DNA of 64,000 nucleotides, taken from NCBI GenBank assembly GCA_028532985.1, contig JANCIK010000004.1:62001-126000 (forward strand), read 5' to 3'. Each line of letters starts with the position of its first letter. Position 1 is the stretch's first letter. Position numbers and translations under genes: made by a program. The notes under the pieces were generated by a model that had not been told where the DNA came from, did not search any database, and saw nothing but the letters and a program-made list of their open reading frames with translations. Shown here one piece after another: positions 32,501 through 44,267 of this stretch. The DNA comes from Stropharia rugosoannulata (taxonomy: Eukaryota > Basidiomycota > Agaricomycetes > Agaricales > Strophariaceae).

Positions 32501-32650
32501 AAAGGTGCTGGAGGGGGCACATTGTCGCCGCCTAACATAATTCATTAGAAAAAGAATATATAAAATGGGTAGTTGATGATTGATCATAGGCAGAATCAAG
32601 ATAGAACACGTACTTGCAGTGTTTGTTGATTCGTTAGCATCACTAGCCAT
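29516..32650 (-). CDS. DUF2235 (Tle1-like) hydrolase domain fused to a WD40 propeller; catalytic serine replaced
   Basis: Twelve exons (32614-32650, 32401-32531, 32174-32343, 32041-32120, 31930-31982, 31839-31879, 31677-31784, 31354-31623, 31081-31302, 30767-31026, 30473-30715, 29516-30423) give 840 residues. Residues 40-370 match the alpha/beta hydrolase family DUF2235, which includes bacterial Tle1 phospholipases: KNLVICIDSEWN, NTNIVEIYNL, KVGLISKGNEMQIP, VKVHFIGAWDT, EVWFSGTHGDIGGG. The nucleophile elbow, normally GFSRGA, reads GFARGA (A142), while the other triad positions D208 and H294 are kept. Exon 12 encodes seven WD repeats (539-840), several nearly alike (FSPDGRRIASGSADRTVRIW), enough for one propeller. 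Exon 11 ends at a less usual GTGGGT donor. It may be a binding or sensing protein rather than an enzyme; its location and partners are unknown. Confidence 0.88.
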
Positions 32651-34368
32651 AGTCAAGCTAAGAAAAATGTAAAGCAAAGCCGGGATGCGGGTAACAGGAA
32701 GGATTTTCAAAGGATTTCACTGGCAGGGTAGGAAACCAGCAGACTGCAAGCAGACTGCAGACCACTGAGCACCTGTCGAACGACAAACACGTTTGCGTCA
32801 GGGGTTTGAATATTTCACAGTCCGTTACCCGATTCTGACAGAATCCGCGATCAGGCGGACACGCCTGATCTAAGGATAGGACGAGGAGCGTACTACATAC
32901 GTAGGTTGACCTGCGTTAAGGGCCCCGAGAAGCGCGCTGTCAGTGCGCAAAACAACGCACCACAGCAGCGCTTCCTCTCGTCCGGGAAAGAGAGACCGAC
33001 TTCCCCGAGGCCCTCCCTGTGCTCGAGAGCGCCTCGTCCTTTGTCACCCACCCACCCTCTTCTTTCTTTCAGTGTGCGGTGCGGCCAGACGGGCACGCGG
33101 CTTCGGCGCGCGTATCGCTAATCCTCAAGCGCTCAGGTCCAGGCGCTAACGTTTGTTTGCGCGACATCGGATTCCAGATGCGTTGATTTCGTCTGCGGAC
33201 GCGCGCTCGATCCCGGATTGGCAGCCGCCGCAGGCCGCTTCCCGCGCCTTGGCACGCCTCCACGCCAGCGACCCCCGCAACCCACCGGGTTTCGTGACGT
33301 TCATCCTCCTGCGAATCCGAGAGAGCTCAAGTAATCTCAGATCTCACCCTTGCCTTGGCCCGCAGAGCCGGAGCGCTCTCGTCTTGTCGAAGACGTTCTT
33401 AAAACCTTCCAGACGTGGGACTCACCTTGAAAGGCGCAAAACAAGTTTGCTTTACATCGTATTCGTTAATACTTCTGTTATTCAAATTTTACATAAATAC
33501 TCCCAGAATATTGCCCTGGGATTGCTGTGCAGTCCATAAAGCAGTCCAAAGTAACCGCCGTAACAGTCCGTAGTATTCCCCTAAACCTAAAGACTACGGG
33601 GCTTCCCTTGCCCATTCCTCTATTTAAGTTTACAGGTACAATACGAATAGCGCACCGGCTGTCAATGAGAATGAGGTTCCTACTATATCGCGGCCCGTAA
33701 CTTGTGTTGTTCTACTTACAGGGAACTGAATCAACCGTACGCAATGGCACAGTAAAATGACAAAGAACTGCATCCACTTGGCACCCACATGTACGTATTA
33801 TGAATTTGAAGTGACAACATACCTGGCACAACCTTTTCGTCTACATCTACATGCATGCAAACGTCAATCCAGTCAGTAAACTGCACGGCTTACTACTCAG
33901 TTATTTACACCCATTATAGGTGGGAGGGCTTATGCCGGGGAAGCTTGGCTCTGTATACACTCAGCAGTCACAATAAGTCACCGACCTTGAACGCACTAAG
34001 GGCGAAGTACATCGCACGAACGATAGGATTGGGAAAGGAAATGACCGACCGTCACAGAGTACAGTGCCTATCGAGAGGGGTGAAAGAGTGGAATACACGA
34101 ACCTAAGTATACTAGAAACGCAGAATACGGAGAGAAAAGGGAGAAAGAGCAGGGTAGCCAACCCGTCTTTGCTGACCAACGGCATCAGCGGCTGTAGACC
34201 CTTCATCAAAACTCCAAAAGATAGCAATGAGCAATTGCACGCATGGAAAGGTGCTGGATGATGGGACAGACTGGTAAGCCTCTGTCAAGGATGGTTCGAC
34301 ATCCCTTGACCAGTTCTGATCGGCAATTAGTCGACGATACAAAGTGCTCTAATGATACACACTTACAA
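32651..34368. other. Intergenic region without a supportable gene
   Basis: It holds the upstream region of the DUF2235-WD40 gene and a GC-rich, pyrimidine-rich stretch around 32930-33420. That stretch contains a 128-codon frame (33153-33539) with no recognisable domain. I see no gene here. Confidence 0.45.
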
Positions 34369-35833
34369 CTACAGGAAATCCTCCGCTCGGGCACGCTTTT
34401 TGCCTCGTGATTCGTCCTGTTGCGAAGGAGCAGAATCGTCCACCTTGGCGAAGAAGTATTTGGGGTGAATTGCCCGATGTTCATCCTGTCAAAGCTCAGT
34501 TAAGATGATTGAGGTATACAATAAAGCAACTTACGGGAGAGAAGTTGGCGTCCTTGAACTTAAGGTCGGTCGCCTTCTTAAACTCAGGGTTCGTTTGCGG
34601 TCGCGACGAGTCAGGAAGTGTCAACACAGGCTGACGCACACGTCCATGTTTATTCGCAGGTTCCGAAAATGTCTGCTGGGCTTGTTGCTGCTGTTCCTGA
34701 TGAGACTGTTGCTGCTGCGGTTGCTGCGGTGGTTCGCTGCCATTTGGAGTGCCAGATGGCGCATTATGTTGCAATTGAGCAGGAACAAATTGAGGTGGAG
34801 GTGGGGGAGAGAATCCTGGGGCTCCTGGAAGTGGCACGCCTGGAGGGGGCATGAAACCTGGCGGTGGGAATGGCGGGCGTACGGCGCCTGGAGGTCCAGG
34901 TGGGAAGGGTGGGGCGCCTGGCATGCCAGGAGGCATCATCGGGAAACCAGGAGGAGGTGGGCTAGAACAAGGAATTTTAGTGCCTCGAATGAACAATTGG
35001 GACACATACACTCACCCTGGTGGGAATCCCGGCATGAAGGGAGGAAATGACCCAGGAGGGAAAGCTCCTGGGGGCGGAGGAGACATTCCCGGTGGAAACA
35101 TACCTGGTGGCGGCATTGGTGGCATCGCCCCAGGCATTGGTGGTGGTGGCGATATCACGGGTGGTGTAGCATACGTCTGGGGCGCCCCATAAACTGCGGG
35201 TCCTGAGCTCGCCTCAGTCGGGGTCGAAGTCTCCGGAACGGTAAGCCCCATGAGAGCTTTATGCTCAGCAAGCTGACGACGTAGCTCGTCTTCCGATAGA
35301 GGTCGGTTTTCAATCTTCGCCCTCTTAGGCGGAGGTTGCGAGATTGATCCTGCTGAGAGACCCAACTCGATTTCCTTGCGACGCTTGTAGTCAGCGACGT
35401 CAGGCGCCGGAATTCCCTCCATCCCAAAGATTTCAATTTCGTAACCATCTCTGCCTGGTAGTGCATTATCGATTCGCGGAAGGCTATCAGGAAGTGTAAG
35501 AACTCGTATATAGTCAGATGCGTGGATATATGCTACGTACTTTTCTGGCTCCAGCTTATGCACCTGCTGAATGTGAACCGCTAACCCGCCCGCCGTGTTT
35601 AATCTTCGAGGACACATGTTACATTTGAAATGTTTGGCCTTTTGGTGCTGCATTAACACTAAAGGATGTCAATCGCACGGTAGCAAGAGTACCAATGAGT
35701 CACACGTACCTTTCTCATCTTCAAACTCGCGTTCACAGTACCAGCACCAGGGACGGATGATCTAGAGGAGTTCAAACAGCGGCTCATGCGTAATATTTTC
35801 TTATCTTACCTGCTTATTCTTCTTTTTTGCCAT
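34369..35833 (-). CDS. Zinc finger protein of the ZNF207/BuGZ family
   Basis: Six exons (35810-35833, 35710-35761, 35541-35658, 35016-35483, 34535-34961, 34369-34485) give 401 residues. The N-terminus (MAKKKNKQIIRPWCWYCERE) matches the twin C2H2 fingers of animal ZNF207/BuGZ, followed by LMQHQKAKHFKCNMCPRRLN and the invariant EIEIFGMEGIPAPDV. The middle is a long low-complexity stretch rich in proline, glycine and methionine, then a glutamine-rich segment. In animals this protein binds microtubules and the checkpoint protein Bub3, and promotes chromosome alignment; it is also linked to splicing factors. The C-terminus has SPDEHRAIHPKY, which resembles the Bub3-binding GLEBS motif and could serve that role (inference). 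A basic GKKRARAEDFL tail may be a nuclear signal. Confidence 0.9.
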
Positions 35834-36148
35834 GATATGCTTTTGAGATGGGGGAAGAGAAGGAAAAGACGATGACGGGCTGTGGGAAATTGAAGTCGGA
35901 GCTTCAACTTGTGGCCGCACAGGCCGTCAATCATTCATTGCCGCTTGATTGCCGGCCCGGAGCCGAGTTAGACGAAAGAACATATTTTGACCTCAATGAG
36001 CAGGGATCAGAGACAAATCTGTTTAAAAAGTATATGTCATCTAGACTAACATAGTGCAGTATAAGCCTCTTTATCGGGAAGTTCTACGCAAGTTATACGT
36101 GCAGTGCACGCGTCTTTTTTTTCCGATGCTTGCGCTGCTAACATCAGC

Positions 36149-36389
36149 CAAGCTCGGACAAATAAATGTCATTAGCAAATTGTAACATAGCCTCGGACCT
36201 CAGGTTATCCTTCCTCCTAACTAATTCCTGTGCGCACACCTCTATATAAATTTACTTCAATTGAAAGGACGTGCGTGTTCGAACGAAGCTATGCTGCGGA
36301 TGACTTCCCATACTCGACAACCGCATCAGGAATTATCAGCACATGTATGACTAGGCCCTCTCAAGGCCCTCTACTCGCTGGTATAAATA
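36149..36389 (+). promoter_or_regulatory. Promoter of ABC gene 2, homologous to that of ABC gene 3
   Basis: Blocks shared with 39539-39776 in the same order are CAAGCTCGGACAAA (36149-36162), CAAATTGTAACATAGCCTC (36176-36194), TATGCTGCG (about 36290), CGCATCAGGA, TATGACTAGGC and the TATA box GTATAAATAC (36381-36390). This is an evolutionary copy; individual factor sites cannot be named. Confidence 0.7.
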
Positions 36390-36441
36390 CGCCGCACAGT
36401 GAACATGAACCATCTTACAACATAATTTAGTTGTAAGTACA

Positions 36442-38985
36442 ATGGGGACACCCGCAAAGAAAGACCAAGAGGCCGAAAAGGTTGATGTCGTCGACCTGAA
36501 ACTTGGTGTCTGGGCAATACGCATGGCGAAGACGCCTTCTCGCCAACAACCGCATAAATTTTGGACGGACATTCGCGAAGGCCTGCCATTTCTACTGCGT
36601 TTCGCCTGCGATGTCTTCCTTATCAGCCCATATTACTCAATCATATATCTTTTCTTTCAGCTCACACAGGGCTTGGAAATCATGTTGCTTCTTAGATCCT
36701 CAAACAAACTTTTGACGACGGTGTGTGTTTGGTACTCAACGGATGTCATCTCCCTTTTTCATACATACCCCTAGGTTGAATCTGGTCTAAGATCCGGGAA
36801 CCCTGATGTATCTGCTATCATCGTTGACACGTCCTACAGGATAGGTTGTGCAGTCTTGTTCGCCGTCATCGGTGTATATAGGTTGGTAAATTTGACACAG
36901 CAAGAATCGCCCAGAAAGCTTATTTCATTCCTTCAGCAATAGAGTTTGTATAACTATGCGAAACCAAGTACTAAACCACTTCAACGTGCTTGTAATGAAG
37001 GCCAATCTAGGACTTGATCTCGCGGGTTCGCAAGGTGCATATTATTAATAAACTTATTTCGCTCTATGGTCTTCTAATTCACATTCACTTTCCCACTGCA
37101 GACGCGGCCAACAAAGCGCTGCCCGAAGCGACTGAAGCATGGGAAGCACTGGAGACGGTTATCTATCTCCTCAAGAACATTGTGGAAATTGGAAGTCAAT
37201 TGGCCTTCATCATCCATCTTTCCAAGCGGTCATTAGGAGGGCCGTTTTTCATACTTACTTGCCTCATCTATCCACTGTCAGCCCGTTATATGTCCTTTTC
37301 AATATTTCGAAACCGTAGGTCAGTTTCAAGTAGCCTTGACGATATCATAGTAACCACGAGTGCGTGAGCAGCATTATACGGCTATATCAAGGATCCGTTT
37401 TACTCCAGGATGTTGGCCTTGGAGAGCTTTGCAAATGGAGACCTGCGCCAGGATATTATCAGTAATGGACTGGAAAATTGGATAGCTTCTGGTTCGTTTC
37501 AATTTTGCATCGATAATTTTACATGTTTAGATCCCTTCTTTCAGAGTACGAGCGTGCAGACGCAAATTTGGGAGATGATTCTACACAGCATCCACGTCAA
37601 CAGACAGATCTTAGCGTACTAAATTTTGTCAAGCAAGTGTTCCTTAGGTTGACTCAAATCTCTCCGATGGTGAGCATTCATATTGCTCAGTATATAACAT
37701 GGGCGCCGATAAAAATAGATATACTGCTCGGTACTTGCTGCGTTAAACCCGTCGAAATTCTCTGTGTCTTCCATTGCTATTCTGCAGCAATCATCATCCC
37801 AGCTACGATCATATCTCCGATTCCTGCTCTCATACGGAAGCACAATCAGCCGTACTTTAGTAACACTGAAAAGATTTTACAAGCTACAAGAGCAGGTATC
37901 TAGCTCCCCCAATCTGAAGGGAATCATTCAATACCCCCCTCCGAAATCCGACTCAGGATTAAGCACGAAAGGAATGTCTTTTGACCTCAAGTGGGTTATT
38001 CACAAAGTGATATTTTGTAACATGACGTCCTTACTGACACTGCGCCCAGCAACGTCTCTTTCTCCTATCCAGGAACGCAGAGTACGGCTCCGGCATTGAA
38101 TGGTGCGTCGCTAAAAATCAAGGCCGGGCAGCTTATTGTTATTGTCGGTGCGAACGGAGGGGGGAAGTCTACCCTAATTCGTATCCTGGCTAGACTCTAC
38201 GAACCCACATCTGGGACTGTATTTGTTGACAACCGACCATCTACGGATTACATCGTGTCGGATCTACACCAAGCCACTGCTCTTCTCAGCCAGGACAACC
38301 AGTTGTTTCCGCTGTCGTTGTTAGAAAATATTGGACTAGGCTTCCCGGACAAGCTATCCGATGGTACCCTAATTTCCCAAGCCGCAGACGACGGAGACGC
38401 AACCAGTGTCATGTCTAAACTGAAGGATGGAAAGGAAACAATCCTACTGCCACTTCTTAACACGTTCGAGATGAATCTACACAAGGATAAGTCCCCTGTT
38501 TTATACAAGGAAATGCAAGAACTGTCCAAAAAAACCGACATCTCTGGTGGCGAACGACAGAAAGTGGTTGCGTAAGTCGTCCAATTGACTAGTCTATATA
38601 CACATGCTGAAGTTGTGTACACTCCAGAGCGCGGACATTTATGCGATTTAACTCAGGTAAGATTAAGTTTGTCGCAGTGGATGAACCGAGTTCTGCGCTC
38701 GATGCCGAGGCCGAGCTACGACTCTTCCAGAACTTGATCAAATACCGGGGAGGCAAAACACTAGTCTTCGTCACTCACCGCTTTGGACACCTGACGAAAT
38801 ACGCCGACCAGATAATGTAGGCACCTATTCCCATCTTCTCTATTACCGAGCTAAACTGATGAAAAATTAGCTGCATGAAAGATGGCTATATATGCGAATC
38901 TGGGTCTCACGAAGCACTTATGGCGAGGCAGGGAGAGTACGCGAAACTTTATGAAATACAAGCTAGCGCATTTTCTCGGAAATGA
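36442..38985 (+). CDS. Half-size ABC transporter, paralogue 2
   Basis: Ten exons (36442-36720, 36775-36881, 36943-37034, 37102-37314, 37372-37491, 37545-37669, 37719-37990, 38050-38571, 38628-38816, 38871-38985) give 677 residues. Intron positions match paralogue 1 throughout. The conserved N-terminus DLKLGVWAIRMAKTPSRQQP precedes the diverged membrane part. ATPase motifs are complete: GANGGGKST, LLSQDNQLFP, ISGGERQ, KFVAVDEPSSALD and VFVTHRFGH, again with the extra segment before the signature (EMNLHKDKSPVLYKEMQEL). The protein should be an active ATPase; transported substrate and membrane are unknown. It is closer to paralogue 3 than to paralogue 1, both in protein (RMAKTP, KFWTD) and in promoter. 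Confidence 0.9.
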
Positions 38986-39538
38986 TGCACACGAGTTGCA
39001 CATAAGAGACGCGAGATACTGAGCTTCGCGTCTTTTTGTTACGGGCAAGGCTGAGCGCTGAGTACTGAGTTCCAACGCGGGCCGAGCGTTCACACGACGA
39101 AGGAGAGGGACTCGAGGGGCAAATGCGCGTTGATTAATTGATTCGACAAAGGACTAACTACGAGAATGATCTACGTATTTATATAAGTCAGATGTATGTA
39201 TGAGGGACAAAGAATAGGTAACAAGGGAGACAGAATGAAAGAGTAAGAACAGTAAATGAATCATCCAGCCCGAGAAAACCTCCGCAACCCACGGAAAAAC
39301 GGTCACCACGTTTAGCCGTGAAAAAACCCTTCTCGTAAACGTCATATTCAAACCGTCCTCACATAAACGACGTGGTTTATATATCATCCCGACCTACCCA
39401 GGCAAGCTAGCTTGTCCTGGTATATTTCTTAGGTTATTGGCTTCTGAGCCACGAACAACTTAACTTATCAATTCTTCCTCAATTCTTGTCAATTGCTTGT
39501 TCATTGTTTGACTGGCAACTGCTATGATAAATATTAGT

Positions 39539-39776
39539 CAAGCTCGGACAAACTGAACCATCAACAAATTGTAACATAGCCTCAAATTAAACTTACTTTT
39601 ACCTTGCTTTTACCCACTCCCCATGCGCAGACCACTATTTATGCTTCAATTGAAAAGCGATGTGCTCACCACCAGTTATGCTGCGGCGTATGACTCCACA
39701 GTACTTCTTGATCAATCGTGAGCGCATCAGGACATCCTTGAGATATGACTAGGCACTTTATTTGGTGGTATAAATA
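39539..39776 (+). promoter_or_regulatory. Promoter of ABC gene 3, homologous to that of ABC gene 2
   Basis: CAAGCTCGGACAAA (39539-39552), CAAATTGTAACATAGCCTC (39565-39583), a TATGCTGCG block near 39677, CGCATCAGGA, TATGACTAGGC and TATAAATA (39769-39776) repeat the order and spacing seen upstream of gene 2. Confidence 0.7.
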
Positions 39777-39832
39777 CAGCCAGTGACAAACGCACTGCGC
39801 TACTCCTCGACATACATCATTTAGTGGCAATA

Positions 39833-42324
39833 ATGGAAACACTTCTCACGAAAGAGGAGCCTGACATGCAAGAGGGTCAGAATGCCCACATCGTGGATCT
39901 GCAACTCGGTGTCTGGACCGTTCGCATGGCGAAGACGCCTCCTCATCAAAAACCGCATAAATTTTGGACTGACTTCCGTGAAGGCCTTCCCCTTATATGG
40001 CGCCTTATCTGCGACGTCTTCCGCATCACCCCGTATTACTTGACCATATACCTCCTCTGTCAGTTCACCAGCGGCTGGGAAGGCGTAGTGCTTCTCAGAT
40101 CCTCGGACCAACTTTTGAAGACGGTACGTGCGGCCCTATTCATAAGATGTACCGTTATCTTTGTTTACATACACATATTGCTAGGTTGAATCCGGGCTGA
40201 TATCGGGGAAACCTGATGTGTTTGCAATTTTTGTTGATATGATATACAGGCTAGGATACACAGTCTTATTCGCCATCACGTCGAAATATAGGTCGGCGAC
40301 TTCCCCTTTGCTCATATCACTCAAGAAGCTTATCGCATAATCACAGCAATGATGTTTATAAAACTCTACATAACCAGATACTTGACCATTACAAGGTGGT
40401 AGTGATGAAGGCTAATTTACGACTCGACCTCACGGCTTCACAAGGTTAACGATACTCTTTATGTAATGTTTTCTTATAACTTAAATCCTCCCAGAAGCAG
40501 CCAATAAATCGCTACCAAATGCAAATGACGCCTGGGACGCTTTGCAGACTACTATCGAGATTCTCAGGACTGTCATAGAAACTGGAAGTCAACTGGCTTT
40601 CATAATCCATCTGTCTAGGCATTCATCAGGCGGGCCTTTCTTTGTCTTCCTTTGTCTACTCTATCCACTGTCAACTCGCTATATGTCGCATTCAATGTGG
40701 AACGACAGCACGTTGTATGGATATATTAGCAACCAATTTTACTCCCGAATGAGAGCATTAGAGACATTTGTGAACGGGAATTTGCGCCAGGACATCGTTA
40801 GCGGGGGATTGGCGGATTGGATTGCTTCAGGTCGGTGACTAATTCATCCCATCAACAACGGCATATTCTTATTAAGTTCAGAATACGAACAGGCAAACAC
40901 AAATTTGGGAGCTGACTCTACACTGCATCCACGTCGACAGAGTAATACTAATGGCCTGTTTCTCGTCAGGAAGATGTTCTTCACTTTAATTGAAATATCG
41001 CCAATGGTAAATAACTTCATGACTAAATGTCTATCAGGGTGCTGATTAGAACAGATGTATTGCTCAGTACACGCTGCCTTGAATCCCTCCAAGTTCTCCA
41101 TATCTTCAATCGCCACTCTCCAACAGTCAGTAACCCAGTTACGATCATATCTACAATCCCTGCTCTCCTATGGACAGAGGATTACCCTTACTCTAGCGAC
41201 AGTCAAAACTTTCTACAAGCTACAAGAGTCAGGCACCGGTTCCATATCCTCGAAAGGAGCTATTCCGTACCCAGACCCACAATGCGACCCAGAAACAATC
41301 ACTAAAGGAATGTCTTTTAATCTCAGGTACGTAGACGTCATGCATTAGTTGATTCATCTAGCATTTACTCAGTTTTTTTTAGTAATGTTTGTTTCTCTTA
41401 CCCGGGAGCGCAAAGTACGACTCCAGCATTAAAAGACATATATCTAGATATTAAGGCGGGGCAACTTATTGTTATCGTCGGCGCGAACGGTGGAGGGAAG
41501 TCTACGCTCATTCGTATCCTGACTAGGCTCTACGAGCCTACGTCGGGGACTGTCCATATCGATGGTCGGCCAGCCACAGAATATAATGTGTCGGATCTGC
41601 ACCAGGCTACCGCTCTTCTCAGCCAAGAGAATAAGCTGTACCCACTGTCACTATCTGAGAACATCGGTTTGGGACACCCAGACAAGGCATCTGATGACGT
41701 TTTTATTAACGAGGCCGCGGACGACGGCGATGCATCTGGTTTCTTGTCCAACTTAAAGGATGGTAAGGAGACGATTCTACAGCCTATCCTTAATATATTC
41801 CAAATGAAACTGCGCAAAAATAAATCACACGTACTTTACAAGGAAATGGAACAGCTAAGAAAGAAGATCGACCTATCTGGTGGCGAGCGACAGAAAGTAG
41901 TTTCGTAAGTTATCTCAGTCATATGGTCCAACGTGCGTACTGACTTCTCCATCTCAGAGCACGGATGTTTATGCGATTCAAGTCGGGCAAGGTCAAGTTC
42001 GTCGCAGTAGACGAGCCGAGCTCTGCTCTCGATGCGGAGGCAGAACTGCGACTCTTCCAGAACCTAATAAAATATCGTGAGGGCAAGACCTTAGTCTTTG
42101 TTACTCACCGCTTCGGACATCTGACGAAACATGCCGACCAAATCATGTAAGCCTTTATGCCTACCGTTCTATGATCAACTTACACAAATAAAATAAATAG
42201 CTGCTTGAAAGACGGGTCTATATGTGAATCGGGGTCCCATGAACAACTTATGGCGAGACGAGGGGAATACGCGAAATTGTATGATATACAGGCCAGTGCC
42301 TTCAAGGCGGGCAATGACTCCTGA
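39833..42324 (+). CDS. Half-size ABC transporter, paralogue 3
   Basis: Nine exons (39833-40123, 40185-40291, 40347-40444, 40495-40830, 40882-41006, 41055-41326, 41383-41904, 41958-42146, 42201-42324) give 687 residues. The intron that separates exons 4 and 5 in paralogues 1 and 2 is missing, and the coding sequence runs straight through WNDSTLYGYISNQFYSR. ATPase motifs are intact: GANGGGKST, LLSQENKLYP, LSGGERQ, KFVAVDEPSSALD and VFVTHRFGH. The residue after the signature helix differs slightly (KVVSARMF instead of KVVAAR). The start ATG is followed by a slightly longer acidic N-terminus. It is expected to be a functional half transporter of the same type; the substrate is unknown. Confidence 0.9.
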
Positions 42325-44137
42325 TGGGGTTGCCCTGTGATGGAGTCTGCATCCCGTCTTCGTGTTGTGATAGTTGTGTGAGAGGGCAGGTAGCTATTCA
42401 TCCCATGACATCCTCTAACTCCATTATATCGTTCGTACCATTCCTTCTGCCGAGGTCTAATACAGTAGTGGACAAGTTCGTCCGCAGCAACTGCGATAGC
42501 TAACTTGTGGCTAACAAGACCACGTTATGTAGTGCTATTCAATACAGTGCTCGCCTACATTCCAATCCATAGACTTCATAACATTACTGTTGGGTGTCCG
42601 ATACTTAAATGGGGACTTGAATCTGACGACCATTAATAAGCGCCGACATTCTTCGGGCCGTTTACACTAGCAATCGCGCAACGGTGTGCCCAAGCTCAAA
42701 AACGATAAACCTCGCAAACAGCAGGTGATTGTTCTTTCGCAGTAAATAGACCATGCAACGTTTACGCATAATAAGAACGTTCCATAGACATCATTAGATA
42801 TGCGCTCACCCGATCCCTATCTACCATCGGCCTTTATGTTGAATTGTCCTATGCGAATGTGCTTAAATAAGTCTGCTTTCTATGACATGACCAACAAACT
42901 ATTGTACATCTCCATTCCTTGTAAGCTTATATGGGAACCGTAATGTAGTACGGGACGACAGGACGTGTTTCTGTTTCTCTCTGAAATTTCTTGTCAATCA
43001 ATAGTAGTGTCTCCAATGAGGTTCAGCGCCTTGAGGCCTGAGGAATCTCTATAATAATAACCTAGGTCCCTGTCTGATACAAGGGTGGCAAGAATTTTCG
43101 CAGTTCTATCATGACCGTGTTATCTAGAACGTTCTTCAACTTCATTTCCACGAATAACCAAAATCCACACTAATTGCAAAAGGAGGACACTACCCGTACG
43201 ATCGGTTACCAGACATTGACCCAGGGTAGTCGTCAAAGAAGAACATCGGCATAAAATATTTTGAGCGCGCGCCACAATAGTTACTCACGACGCGCTCCAG
43301 TGCGTTCTCGAGAAAAATGTATGGCAGTCCCCCAAGACCGAGGTGGTTTAAGGGAAGACCACTCCACTTCTCTCTCAACATACTACTTCTACAGCACAGA
43401 TCATAAAGAGAGCGTTAATCAGGTTACAGTAGCCTACTTGCATGACGTATGCACACAATTTGCTCACTGGGTCTCGACTGTGATTGTCTTCAATTCAAAC
43501 TTTGCCGCAGCCAGTGGCGTATCACTATGCATCACTTGCGAAGCAATGGAGTCTGAAGGACACCGCCAAGTGGCAAGGGCGCGTAATGCGCCGTTGGGCT
43601 CCAGCTTGACATGTATATCTGATAAATTTGTTATGACACCCCTCGCCGCCACTGCCATTCACTGGAGCTCGCTACTCAGCAGTGCACAGGTATTAGCCTA
43701 TTTTGTCGAGTTCATAGAAGGAGGCTGTTTTGATCCGCTGGTACAGATCTATGATCCGCATTATCAGTGGGAGAAAGGGTATGAGCCGCCGATGTGTGGC
43801 ACAGCCATCATGCATTCATCACCAGTCTTTGAAAATTCCTGTACACGAGGCTCGCAAGCGCGCTTAAATATTTGGAAATAAGAGTGAATGCGATGCGCAA
43901 CTTACACACAGTTTGTTGCCTCCAGTGGGGGAGCGCGGGCGCGACCGACCGGTAAGTCGTAATCATCGTGTACATTTTCCGTCGGACATGGGCTATTCTG
44001 GAACTGTGGGTTGTCGTACGCAATGGAGAAGAAGACCGTCGGTCTGTACGGCAGACCAAAGACAAAGCAGTACACGTCATTGATACCAGTTCCACCAGAT
44101 GCATTTCAAGTAGTGACTAGAATTCGCGGTGCAGTAG
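42325..44137. other. Region without a resolved gene
   Basis: No complete gene can be built. A 186-codon plus frame (43321-43881) and several minus-strand pieces compete for the same DNA. One minus piece, about 44104-43907, has the look of an exon (VYCFVFGLPYRPTVFF, LPVGRARAPPLEATNCV) and ends at a perfect GTAAGT donor, but a TGA precedes it and no start or continuation is clear. It may be the remnant of a minus-strand gene. Confidence 0.35.
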
Positions 44138-44145
44138 TATATAAG
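44138..44145 (+). promoter_or_regulatory. TATA box of DUF6699 gene 1
   Basis: TATATAAG lies 130 bp upstream of the ATG. The same octamer lies 128 bp upstream of the second DUF6699 gene. A T/C-rich stretch precedes the ATG, as is usual around fungal transcription starts. Confidence 0.6.
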
Positions 44146-44267
44146 ACCCGCCTCCATGGTACATCGTCTCCTACAAAAAAATCTTCCTTCCAGTTAAATT
44201 CCTCTTTTTCTTTTTCTTTTCTATCTCCTTCTCTATACTTTATACTTGATTCCTATCGCCTTAATTC

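Noticed and set aside
33153..33539. 128-codon frame in the GC-rich interval
   Set aside because: No recognisable domain and no start context; the high GC content makes a stop-free run likely by chance.
34505..35192. Glycine- and arginine-rich plus frames opposite the BuGZ gene
   Set aside because: They are the complement of the proline-rich low-complexity coding stretch on the minus strand.
26380..42324. Secondary-metabolite gene cluster around the ABC genes
   Set aside because: No polyketide synthase, peptide synthetase, terpene cyclase or other core enzyme is nearby; the interspersed genes are a checkpoint-type zinc finger and a WD40 fusion, and the P450 is about 16 kb further on.
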